Shown here piece by piece: positions 1 through 6,532 of a DNA stretch of 18,903 nt. Position 1 is the first letter of the stretch. Every line of letters starts with the position of its first letter. Origin of the DNA: DATECU01 sp035286745. Its GTDB lineage: Bacteria > Acidobacteriota > Vicinamibacteria > Fen-336. The notes beneath the pieces are model-generated. The model did not search any database, had not been told where the DNA came from, and was given only the letters and a program-made list of their open reading frames with translations. The position numbers were made by a program, and so were the translations under genes. The stretch is taken from contig DATECU010000116.1 of assembly GCA_035286745.1 (NCBI GenBank), positions 1-18,903 of the forward strand, in the 5' to 3' direction.

Positions 1-630
1 CGCCAGGGTCGAGCCACCCGCCAGCCCCTGGGCGTGGGCGCTCACCTGGAAGCTCTCGCGCTGCTTCGGGTGGCAGCGGCCGCAGGTGTCGGCGACTCGA
101 GATCGGGCGGCCGGCGAGTCGGACGATGACAGCGGACGGACGGTGTGGGCTCCGTGGCAGGCATAGCAGGTGAGCGAAGCGCTGGCGCAGCCCGCGGTCT
201 CCCGCACCCGGGTGTGAATGCTGTCCGCCAGACCCGCAGGTCGAGGCGTGTCCCCGGGAAGGCCCACGTAGCGGCCGGCGGGATGGCACTGCAGGCAGAC
301 GCTGTCGAGCTGCTTCTCGCAGGCGGTCGAGGCGGGGTTCTCCATGCGATGACCGCCGTGGCAGTCGGCACAACCGGGGCCGGTCCGCGCGTCCGTCAGG
401 TGCCGCCGATCGTGCTCGGAGTCTCGGAGCTCAGCGGCCTGGGCCGCATGGCAGGTCTTGGTGGCGCAGGTCGAGCGGGCACCTGGTCCGGTCCCCTGCG
501 GATGGCATGCCGCGCACTCGATCCCGGCGTGAGGCGGCGCCACCGCTGGCGAGCCGGCAGCCCAGGCCGGGCCCGCCCACAGGAGGCTCCCTAGAGCCAC
601 CGCCACCGGCCGAAGTGATCCGGAGCGCAT
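1..630 (-). CDS. Secreted multihaem c-type cytochrome, 3' end outside window
   Basis: I see a 210-residue fragment that starts at ATG 630 and runs off the window start. An in-frame TGA lies just upstream at 637-639, which fixes the start at 630 (or a TTG at 633). Residues 1-24 form a signal peptide with a basic N-end, a hydrophobic core and a WAGPAWA cleavage site, so the protein is exported to the periplasm. Haem-binding motifs are CAACH (39-43), CATKTCH with a four-residue spacer (55-61), CADCH (87-91), CLQCH (112-116), CYACH (155-159) and CGRCH (183-187). The stretch CGRCH followed by an SAH about ten residues later resembles large multihaem cytochromes of the doubled-CXXCH type. The gene lies 14 bases after qmoC, so it is probably the last visible gene of the apr-qmo operon and may exchange electrons with a membrane quinone enzyme. 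The exact family and total haem number cannot be told from this fragment. Confidence 0.85.
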   Translation of the reverse strand, partial: MRSGSLRPVAVALGSLLWAGPAWAAGSPAVAPPHAGIECAACHPQGTGPGARSTCATKTCHAAQAAELRDSEHDRRHLTDARTGPGCADCHGGHRMENPASTACEKQLDSVCLQCHPAGRYVGLPGDTPRPAGLADSIHTRVRETAGCASASLTCYACHGAHTVRPLSSSDSPAARSRVADTCGRCHPKQRESFQVSAHAQGLAGGSTLA

Positions 631-644
631 CAAGCTTCACGACG

Positions 645-1775
645 TTAGGCGGCCGTCGGCTCTTTTCTGTCCGCCATTCGCTGGTGGACGATGGCCAGCG
701 TTCGATAGAGCAGGTGGGCGAACTTCGAGTAGGGGAAGCTGAGGAAAAGCGCCAGCACCACCCCCAGGTGGGCCACGTACAGGCCGAGGGCGACCGCCGG
801 CGAGACCATGCCGTCCCCCGCCAGCAAGCGGGCCAGTTCCACCACGATGCCGGACACGATCACCAGGCCGACCAGCCAGGCGAAGTACGAATCGAAGGCG
901 GTGGAGACGCCGGTCCGCTTGCCATCTCGAAGCCGGTTGGCGACCAAGATCCCGGCACCCACCAGCAGCAACAGGGCCGACAGGTTGCCGAGGATCTTGT
1001 ACGGGTGGGCCAGCGGCAATGGCATGGGGAGCCCCTGGATGTAGATGGCGATGATCAGCAGCCCGGAGGTCACCGCCGCTCCGACGAAACCCCAGAACAG
1101 GGCCAGGTGCCCGCTCCGCCGGGAGGCGGCGGTGCCGCACTTCGCAAAACGCTTGTGGGTCGCGATCTCCGTCGCCACCGGCATCAGTTGGCCAAAGAAC
1201 GAACCCGAGCGGGGCCCGCCGGCCCCCAGCGCCCGCCAGAGCCGGCGACCGCTGACCCAGCTCACGGCGGCCACGTAGCCGGCCACCGGAAGGTACACGG
1301 CATAGATCAGCCAGTGGGGAACCAGTTGCTCGTAGGCGTGAAAGCTCTGAGGCACGCTGAGCAAGCCGGCGGCGGCGAGAAGCGCAATCCAGAAGAGGAT
1401 GGGAAGGCCCAAGAGCAGCGGCCAGGTGGTGCCGGCGTTGCCGACCAGCCGGCCCAGGAAGCGCGGAAAGGCGAGGTCCTCCACCAGGAGACCCCTGACC
1501 GCTTGCAGCACGTCACCGGGACGGGCGTCCCGCGGACAGCGTGCGGTGCAATCGTTGCACTGGTGGCAGAGCCAGACCGAAGGATCGCCGGCCAGGCGAT
1601 CGGCGAGGCCCCACTGCGCCCACAGCATCTGGCGGCGCGGAAAGGGCGCGGCGGCGGGGGCCAGATCACAGACGCTGGAGCAGGTTGCACACTGGTAGCA
1701 CTTGCCGGCGGTGGCCCCGCCCCGCTCCAGGAGCGCCTTACGGAAGCTTGAGGAAGGCAGAAGAGCCGTGGTCAT
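645..1775 (-). CDS. qmoC: QmoC, membrane subunit of the quinone-interacting oxidoreductase
   Basis: QmoC (376 aa) is a natural fusion of HdrC-like and HdrE-like (cytochrome b) parts. It anchors QmoABC in the membrane and passes electrons between the menaquinone pool and QmoAB/AprBA. The N-terminal cytoplasmic part has two [4Fe-4S] motifs: CYQCATCSSVC (C26, C29, C32, C36) and CHQCNDCTARC (C70, C73, C76, C80). About six membrane segments follow, roughly at 118-138, 157-175, 222-247, 260-280, 297-317 and 325-348. Histidines such as H223, H258, H336 and H354 are candidate haem b ligands. The start ATG 1775 has an AGGAAGGA ribosome site that overlaps the qmoB stop (1785-1787), which suggests coupled translation. 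Length and order match known QmoC proteins. The membrane part distinguishes this system from the HdrBC-type arrangement of Gram-positive sulfate reducers. Confidence 0.95.
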   Translation of the reverse strand: MTTALLPSSSFRKALLERGGATAGKCYQCATCSSVCDLAPAAAPFPRRQMLWAQWGLADRLAGDPSVWLCHQCNDCTARCPRDARPGDVLQAVRGLLVEDLAFPRFLGRLVGNAGTTWPLLLGLPILFWIALLAAAGLLSVPQSFHAYEQLVPHWLIYAVYLPVAGYVAAVSWVSGRRLWRALGAGGPRSGSFFGQLMPVATEIATHKRFAKCGTAASRRSGHLALFWGFVGAAVTSGLLIIAIYIQGLPMPLPLAHPYKILGNLSALLLLVGAGILVANRLRDGKRTGVSTAFDSYFAWLVGLVIVSGIVVELARLLAGDGMVSPAVALGLYVAHLGVVLALFLSFPYSKFAHLLYRTLAIVHQRMADRKEPTAA

Positions 1776-1784
1776 GGTTCCTTC

Positions 1785-4031
1785 CTAGAAGCCCTTCAAG
1801 GGGCTGGGGCCCAGGTCCTCGAGGGTGGCCGCAAAGCCGTCCAGGATCTCCGGGATCCGCTCGCTCTCGTCGTGCGCCAGCTCCACGATCTTCACCCGCT
1901 CCGGCTCCAGGGCCAGCCGGGTGAGCGTCTCCTGGATGTTGCCGAGCCGGGTGTGGGCCAGCTCCGAGCCCCGCACGTAGTGGCACTGGTTGTCGTCGCC
2001 GCGCTTGCAGCCGATCAGGATCACGCCGTCCAGGCCGCGCGACAGGCTGTCGGCGATCCAGACCAGGTTGACCGAGCCCAGGCAGCGCACCGGAACCACC
2101 CGGACCCAGGGGTTCCACTGGCGCCGCTTCTCGGCTGCCGCGTCCAGGGCCGGCAGGGCGTCGTTCTCGCACATGAGCGCCAGGATCCGCGGTTTCTCCT
2201 CGAACTCCTCGGGGACCGACATGGCCCGGATCATGCTCGCCACCGCGTCTACCGAGTAAGCGGGGAAGCTGATGATGCGCTCGGGGCAGGCGCCCATGCA
2301 GATCCCGCAGCGACGGCAGCGGAGGGCATTGAGTTGGGGGGTCCCCTTCTCGTCCTCGTTCAGGGTGCCGAACGGACACTCCTCGGTGCAGCGCTTGCAC
2401 TGGGTGCAGCGCTGCAGGAAGAAGTCCGGCAGTTCCGGATCGCCGGCACGGGGGTGTACGGCTTCCCCACGGGCCGCAGCGTTGATGCACTGCACCGCCT
2501 TCAGCGCCGCGCCCCAGCCGTCTTCCGCCGCTTGGCCCGCCTCCATGGGCGCCCGCAGGGCGCCGGCGGCGTAGATCCCGGTACGCCGGGTCTCGTAGGG
2601 GAAGCAGATGAAGTGGGAGTCCGGGAAACCGTAGCGAAGCAAGGGCAGGTCCGGGCCCTGGCGGTACTCCAGGTTCAAGATCTCGGTGCCCTGGTGATGA
2701 CCGAGCTGGTCGACCAGCTTCTGCGCCTCCTGGCGCTGGGTCTCGGACTCGGCCTTCTCCACCCGACGTCGAGCATCGCGAAGGGCCCGAATGGCCTCGC
2801 CGTCTGCCGAGTTAGGCACCATGCCCACGGCCAGCACCACCAGATCGGCGTCCAGGCTGAGGCTCGGGCCCAGCAGCGAGTCGCGAAGGCGCACCGTGAG
2901 GTGGCCGTTGCCTTCCACGGCCTCGACCTCTCCCCGCGTGAAGAGGCTCGCCGCGTGCGACTGCACCGCCGCGTAGAAGCGCTCGAGCTGGCCGGGCGTT
3001 CGCATGTCGCGGTAGACGGTGACGGTTTCCACCCGGGGGTAGTCCCGGTGGATCGCCGCCATCTGGCGGAGGGTGACCCCACAGCAGTCGGCCGAGCAGT
3101 AGGGAAGGTGGTTGGGGTCGCGCGACCCCGCACACTGGACGAACACCACACGCTCGGGCAGCTTCCCGTCGGTGGGTCGCCGGAGGCTACCCGCGAACAG
3201 CATCGTCTCCAGTTCTTCGGAGGTCACCACGTTCGGCGACGCCCCGTAGCCGAGATGGGGCAAGCGCCGCGCGTCATAGGGCCGGGCGCCGGTGGCCTGG
3301 ACCACCGCCCCGACCTCAACGCTCTCGACTCCTTTGAGGGTCTCGATCTCCGCCTGAAAGCGCCCGGGCTGCCCACGGAGCGCCCTGACTCTGGCCGAGG
3401 TGAAGATCCGGATGGCCGGGTGGGCCTGGATCTCGGCGATGCGGTCCGCCAGACGATTGGGTTCGAGTTCTTCGTACGATGGGCCCTGGGGCAGGCGATC
3501 GCGGGTCCTGCCCAGGTGCCCGCCCAGGCTCCCGCTCTTCTCGACCAAGAGCACCGGGTGCCCGAGCCCCGCCGCCGCGGCTGCCGCCTCCAGCCCGGCC
3601 TGACCACCTCCAACCACCAGCACCGCCGGCGCCAGGGTGTCGGTGATCGGTGCGGCGGGCTTGGCCTTGGCCAGCTTGGTCAAGCCCATCTTGAGCAGGT
3701 CCTCGGCGAGCTGCTGCGTGTCTTCCTGCTGGGCCGGATGGGACCAGACCACCTGCTCCCTGAGGCTGACTCGTTCCACCACCAACTTGGCCGGGTCGAA
3801 GCGGAACTCCTGCTGCTTGACGCGGTGGGAGCAAGCACCCAGCAGCGCGCCCTCCAGGTTCCCCTGTTCGGCGGCCTGGCGGATGCTCTCGACTCCTTCC
3901 GGCGAACAGAGACAGGGATGACGGCTCAAGTGGGCCGGCTTCGATTCCTGGGTGACGCTCTCCAGCGCTCCCAGGTCGAGCGCATCGCCCAGGCCGCAAC
4001 CGGCGCACAGGAAGACGCCGAGGCGTTCCAT
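1785..4031 (-). CDS. qmoB: QmoB, HdrA/MvhD-like flavoprotein subunit of Qmo
   Basis: QmoB (748 aa) is a cytoplasmic FAD and iron-sulfur subunit that relays electrons within QmoABC and probably contacts AprBA. Residues 1-125 form an HdrA-type N-terminal region (LCAGCG at 8-13, HPCLCSPEG near 38-46, GACSHR at 65-70). The FAD-binding fold begins at VVGGGQAG (139-146). The HdrA signature CAGSRD with YCSADCC is at 300-317. A ferredoxin-like segment carries two [4Fe-4S] motifs: CTQCKRCTEEC (542-552) and CRRCGICMGAC (572-582). The C-terminal 130 residues (about 615-745) form an MvhD-like domain with cysteines at 621, 650, 675 and 683. The start ATG 4031 directly abuts the qmoA TAG stop and has a strong AAGGAGG ribosome site inside the end of qmoA. 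The domain order is typical of QmoB rather than of a methanogen HdrA. Confidence 0.95.
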   Translation of the reverse strand: MERLGVFLCAGCGLGDALDLGALESVTQESKPAHLSRHPCLCSPEGVESIRQAAEQGNLEGALLGACSHRVKQQEFRFDPAKLVVERVSLREQVVWSHPAQQEDTQQLAEDLLKMGLTKLAKAKPAAPITDTLAPAVLVVGGGQAGLEAAAAAAGLGHPVLLVEKSGSLGGHLGRTRDRLPQGPSYEELEPNRLADRIAEIQAHPAIRIFTSARVRALRGQPGRFQAEIETLKGVESVEVGAVVQATGARPYDARRLPHLGYGASPNVVTSEELETMLFAGSLRRPTDGKLPERVVFVQCAGSRDPNHLPYCSADCCGVTLRQMAAIHRDYPRVETVTVYRDMRTPGQLERFYAAVQSHAASLFTRGEVEAVEGNGHLTVRLRDSLLGPSLSLDADLVVLAVGMVPNSADGEAIRALRDARRRVEKAESETQRQEAQKLVDQLGHHQGTEILNLEYRQGPDLPLLRYGFPDSHFICFPYETRRTGIYAAGALRAPMEAGQAAEDGWGAALKAVQCINAAARGEAVHPRAGDPELPDFFLQRCTQCKRCTEECPFGTLNEDEKGTPQLNALRCRRCGICMGACPERIISFPAYSVDAVASMIRAMSVPEEFEEKPRILALMCENDALPALDAAAEKRRQWNPWVRVVPVRCLGSVNLVWIADSLSRGLDGVILIGCKRGDDNQCHYVRGSELAHTRLGNIQETLTRLALEPERVKIVELAHDESERIPEILDGFAATLEDLGPSPLKGF

Positions 4032-5282
4032 CTAGGCCCTCCTTCCGGCCGCAGCCAAAGCCCGGGCCGCGGCACCGGTGGCATCACGCACGGACGAGGC
4101 GACGTCCTCCGGACGCCGCGCTACCCCCGCAACCAGCAGGCCCAGCTCCACGCTGTCCCTGCCGAAACCGTCGGCGTCGCGTTTGACGTCGAGCGCTGAA
4201 CCGTGGTCCAGGTTCGGCACCATGCCGGTAGCCAGCACCACCAGGTCGGCGGAGGCCTCCAGGCGCCGCCCGGATTCCACGTCTTCGACCGTGAGCAGAA
4301 GCGCGCCGTCGGCCGACGGCTCCACCCGGCCCACCTTCCCCTTCACCAAACGCACACTCTGGACCGCCGCCACCCGGGTCAGCAGGTCCTCGTTGCGACC
4401 GGGAGCACGGCGGTCGATGTAGTAGATGGCGATCTCGGCCTCGGGGTACTGCTCGTGCACGTAGAGGGCCTGCTTCAGCGAGGCCAGACAACAGACCGCC
4501 GAGCAGTAGGGCAAGTGGTTGACGTCGCGGGAACCCGCGCACTGCACGAAGGCCACCCGCCTGGGCGGCTGGCCGTTCGAGGGGCGGAGGATCTTGCCGC
4601 CGGTGGGTCCACCGGGAGCAGCCAGCCGCTCGAGTTGGACGTTGGCGATTACGTCGGGGTGCCGGCCGCCGCCCAGCTCGGGGAGCTTGGCGATCGGGTA
4701 CGGCCGCCAGCCGGTCGCCACCACCGTGGCGCCCACTTGGAGCGTCTCCTCGGTAGGCCGAGCCGCGAGATCGATGGCCTGGTGCGGGCAAGCCTCGACG
4801 CAGGCTCGACACTCGGGGGGACATGCGGGCCGGTCCAGCAGGTAGCGATGGGGCCAGGCGTTCGCGTGCGCTAGGCGAATGGCGGGCACCTGGCCCATCT
4901 CCAGGTTGAAAGAGTCGTCCACCTTGGCGGGACAGACCGAGCTGCAGGCCCCACAGGCGGTGCAGCGATCGTTCACGTAGGCTGGGGCCTGGCGCACCGT
5001 CACCTCGCGGCCACCGGGAATCGGGCGGGAGGCCACCACCTCGGCCTGGGTGATCACCCGCACCCGCGGGTTCCGCTCCAACCGCCGGGTGTTGATCTCC
5101 ATGCCGCAAGACGGCGGGCACAGCTTCGGGAAGTAGTGATGGCTCTTGATCACGCGGCCGCCTACAAAGGCCTCCTTCTCGAGGAGCACCACCGGCCGGC
5201 CGGCCTCGGCCGCCTCCAGCGCGGCGGTGATGCCCGAGATGCCGGCGCCCACCACCAAGAGCGGCAGGCTCGGATCGCTCAT
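4032..5282 (-). CDS. qmoA: QmoA, HdrA-like FAD subunit of Qmo
   Basis: QmoA (416 aa from ATG 5282) is the smaller HdrA-like flavoprotein of the complex that couples AprBA to menaquinone. The FAD-binding glycine motif VVGAGISG lies at residues 10-17. A CPPSCGMEIN segment is at 55-64. Two iron-sulfur motifs are visible: CTACGACSSVC (C107, C110, C113, C117) and CPPECRACVEAC (C154, C158, C161, C165). The HdrA signature CAGSRD with YCSAVCC is at 248-265. An upstream in-frame start would add 22 residues of arginine- and alanine-rich sequence before the FAD motif. I prefer ATG 5282 because it forms an ATGA overlap with the stop of the preceding gene and has GGAG seven bases upstream. It is followed without a gap by qmoB. 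QmoA and QmoB are related, but QmoA lacks the MvhD tail. Confidence 0.95.
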   Translation of the reverse strand: MSDPSLPLLVVGAGISGITAALEAAEAGRPVVLLEKEAFVGGRVIKSHHYFPKLCPPSCGMEINTRRLERNPRVRVITQAEVVASRPIPGGREVTVRQAPAYVNDRCTACGACSSVCPAKVDDSFNLEMGQVPAIRLAHANAWPHRYLLDRPACPPECRACVEACPHQAIDLAARPTEETLQVGATVVATGWRPYPIAKLPELGGGRHPDVIANVQLERLAAPGGPTGGKILRPSNGQPPRRVAFVQCAGSRDVNHLPYCSAVCCLASLKQALYVHEQYPEAEIAIYYIDRRAPGRNEDLLTRVAAVQSVRLVKGKVGRVEPSADGALLLTVEDVESGRRLEASADLVVLATGMVPNLDHGSALDVKRDADGFGRDSVELGLLVAGVARRPEDVASSVRDATGAAARALAAAGRRA

Positions 5283-6145
5283 GCGGTTCTCCGGGCCGAA
5301 GGACGCACCGGCAGCACGGGCTCGGCGAACAGGGCGAAGCGCAGCCACTTGAACCCGAAGCCAAGCAGCGCCTCGTCGTCGCGGCGCAGCCTCTCGGTGA
5401 GCTCGGCGTCCAGATCGAACCGCTGCAGGAAGCTGGATTCGAAGATGAAGGCCCGGAACTTGTCGAGGTCGTAGCAGGCGGTGAAGAAGACCTCCATGCG
5501 TCGCGGATCCAGGTGGCGGCCGCCGATGAACCAGGGGTGGGACACGATGTCGCGGAACCCGCGCTCCAGGTCCTCACGACCGGCGACGTCCTGGTCGCGC
5601 CGCCAATCGTCGACGGTCCACGAACGCCCTCCGTCTCGCCCCTGGCAGAAGCCGTCCTCCAGGAGAAAGTAGAGCGGCTCCGGCTCGAAGCCGGCGCGGG
5701 CCGGCGGCAAGGCCATCGCCACCGGGTACATCCGGCAGGCCCAGGGTCGATCCTGGTACACCCCACAGCCGTCGGAACCGAGAAAGGGGCAGCGACGCTC
5801 TGGCTCCTCGCCCATGCGCAGCATCACCACCGGGAGCTGCAGGTCCTTGGTGATGGGAACCAGAGCGTGGCGATCCAGGAACTCGGTGGTCGTCAAACCG
5901 AGACGCCGTGAGAGCCGCAGCACGTCGACCGGGGTGAGCAGGATGTTGGCGTCGGTGCAGCAGCGCGTGAAGCAGGCGACCTCTGGGTGGCAACCGAAGC
6001 GGAAGCTCTCGGTCGGGGTGAGCTGCCTCTTGCCCTCCAACTCCGCAGGGAGGGTCCAACTGGACGGGGCTTCTCCGGCGCGGCCCGCGGGTGCTTGAGA
6101 GCTCCGACCGGACGGCGAAGGCTGCGAGCAGGTTGACGTAGTCAA
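5279..6145 (-). CDS. YkgJ-type cysteine-cluster protein between apr and qmo
   Basis: This is a 288-residue cytoplasmic protein of the YkgJ/UPF0153 family, whose conserved cysteines are thought to bind iron or zinc; the biochemical role of the family is not established. Visible cysteines are C52, C58, C62 and C63 (a CX5CX3CC variant of the usual CXXCXXCC), then C119, C127 and C137 in the segment CPFLGSDGCGVY...CRMYP, the typical second half of the family. The start is TTG at 6145: AAGGAG sits six bases upstream, and no better start fits before the conserved core. The first 45 residues are low-complexity and serine/proline-rich. Its stop overlaps the qmoA start as ATGA, so it is translationally coupled to qmoA. 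This position suggests a role in assembling or maintaining the Apr/Qmo metal centres, which is inference only. Confidence 0.85.
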   Translation of the reverse strand: MTTSTCSQPSPSGRSSQAPAGRAGEAPSSWTLPAELEGKRQLTPTESFRFGCHPEVACFTRCCTDANILLTPVDVLRLSRRLGLTTTEFLDRHALVPITKDLQLPVVMLRMGEEPERRCPFLGSDGCGVYQDRPWACRMYPVAMALPPARAGFEPEPLYFLLEDGFCQGRDGGRSWTVDDWRRDQDVAGREDLERGFRDIVSHPWFIGGRHLDPRRMEVFFTACYDLDKFRAFIFESSFLQRFDLDAELTERLRRDDEALLGFGFKWLRFALFAEPVLPVRPSARRTA

Positions 6146-6169
6146 GGCCGGCTCCTTTGTTAGTCGCGG

Positions 6170-6463
6170 CTACGCATGGGACGTCGGGGCGTCGGTTGAG
6201 ATCTCCGCGTCGAGGATGCGGTCGCGGAGCGCCTGGGGGGACCAAACGGCGAGCGGCGAGGACCGTCCGCTCGACGGATCGAGGCGGAAACGGTAGGAGA
6301 CCTTGACGCCGTACTGAGCCTCCATCCACTCCCGGCCGCGGCGGAAGTAGGGGCAGTCGTCGTTGAAGCATGCGGCATGAAAGGGGGTGTCCCAGCCACC
6401 GTTGTCGGGTAGAGCGAAGGCCAAGAGGGGCTGAGCGCAGTGCGGGCAGAGAGGCTGGCTCAT
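6170..6463 (-). CDS. Small zinc-finger-like protein (Ogr/Delta-like cysteine pattern)
   Basis: The product is 97 residues with a CPHC pair (C6, C9) and a CFNDDC pair (C32, C37), so four cysteines could hold one zinc ion. The pattern CXXC-X22-CX4C and the aromatic residues around it resemble the Ogr/Delta-like zinc-finger fold, often DNA-binding in phages, but I see no other phage signal. The rest (residues 40-97) is rich in charged and aromatic residues and has no recognised domain. The start ATG 6463 has AGGA about nine bases upstream. The gene lies between aprA and the YkgJ-type gene, separated from aprA by a strong hairpin and from the next gene by 24 bases. It is cytoplasmic by absence of a signal peptide. 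Function is unknown; an accessory or regulatory role for Apr/Qmo is only suggested by position. Confidence 0.75.
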   Translation of the reverse strand: MSQPLCPHCAQPLLAFALPDNGGWDTPFHAACFNDDCPYFRRGREWMEAQYGVKVSYRFRLDPSSGRSSPLAVWSPQALRDRILDAEISTDAPTSHA

Positions 6464-6490
6464 GGCAGTGTTCCTGAAGAAGGGCTAGGC

Positions 6491-6518
6491 GCCCCAGGCG
6501 CCGGGAGGCGCCTGGGGC
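6491..6518 (-). terminator. 12-bp GC-rich hairpin after aprA, no U-tract
   Basis: A perfect 12-bp inverted repeat (GCCCCAGGCGCC and its complement, four-base loop) lies in the 69-base gap between the aprA stop and the next start. No run of U follows it on the minus strand, so it is not a canonical intrinsic terminator. It more likely acts as a partial terminator, an attenuator or a 3' stabiliser of the aprBA transcript. It could lower expression of the downstream qmo genes relative to aprBA. Confidence 0.6.
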
Positions 6519-6532
6519 AGGTTGTTGCGGAA

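Noticed and set aside
1872..4199. 775-codon plus-strand open frame opposite qmoB
   Set aside because: It is the antisense of qmoB with histidine, glutamine and glycine-rich composition and no recognisable domain. qmoB itself has full motifs and ribosome sites, so this is a high-GC shadow.
5283..5348. 22-codon N-terminal extension of qmoA
   Set aside because: The extension is arginine/alanine-rich, precedes the FAD motif unusually, and overlaps the coding end of the previous gene. ATG 5282 has a GGAG site and an ATGA overlap.
6170..6463. Reading the Ogr/Delta-like zinc-finger gene as a prophage remnant
   Set aside because: No integrase, attachment repeats or other phage genes are visible, and spacing fits the apr-qmo operon.
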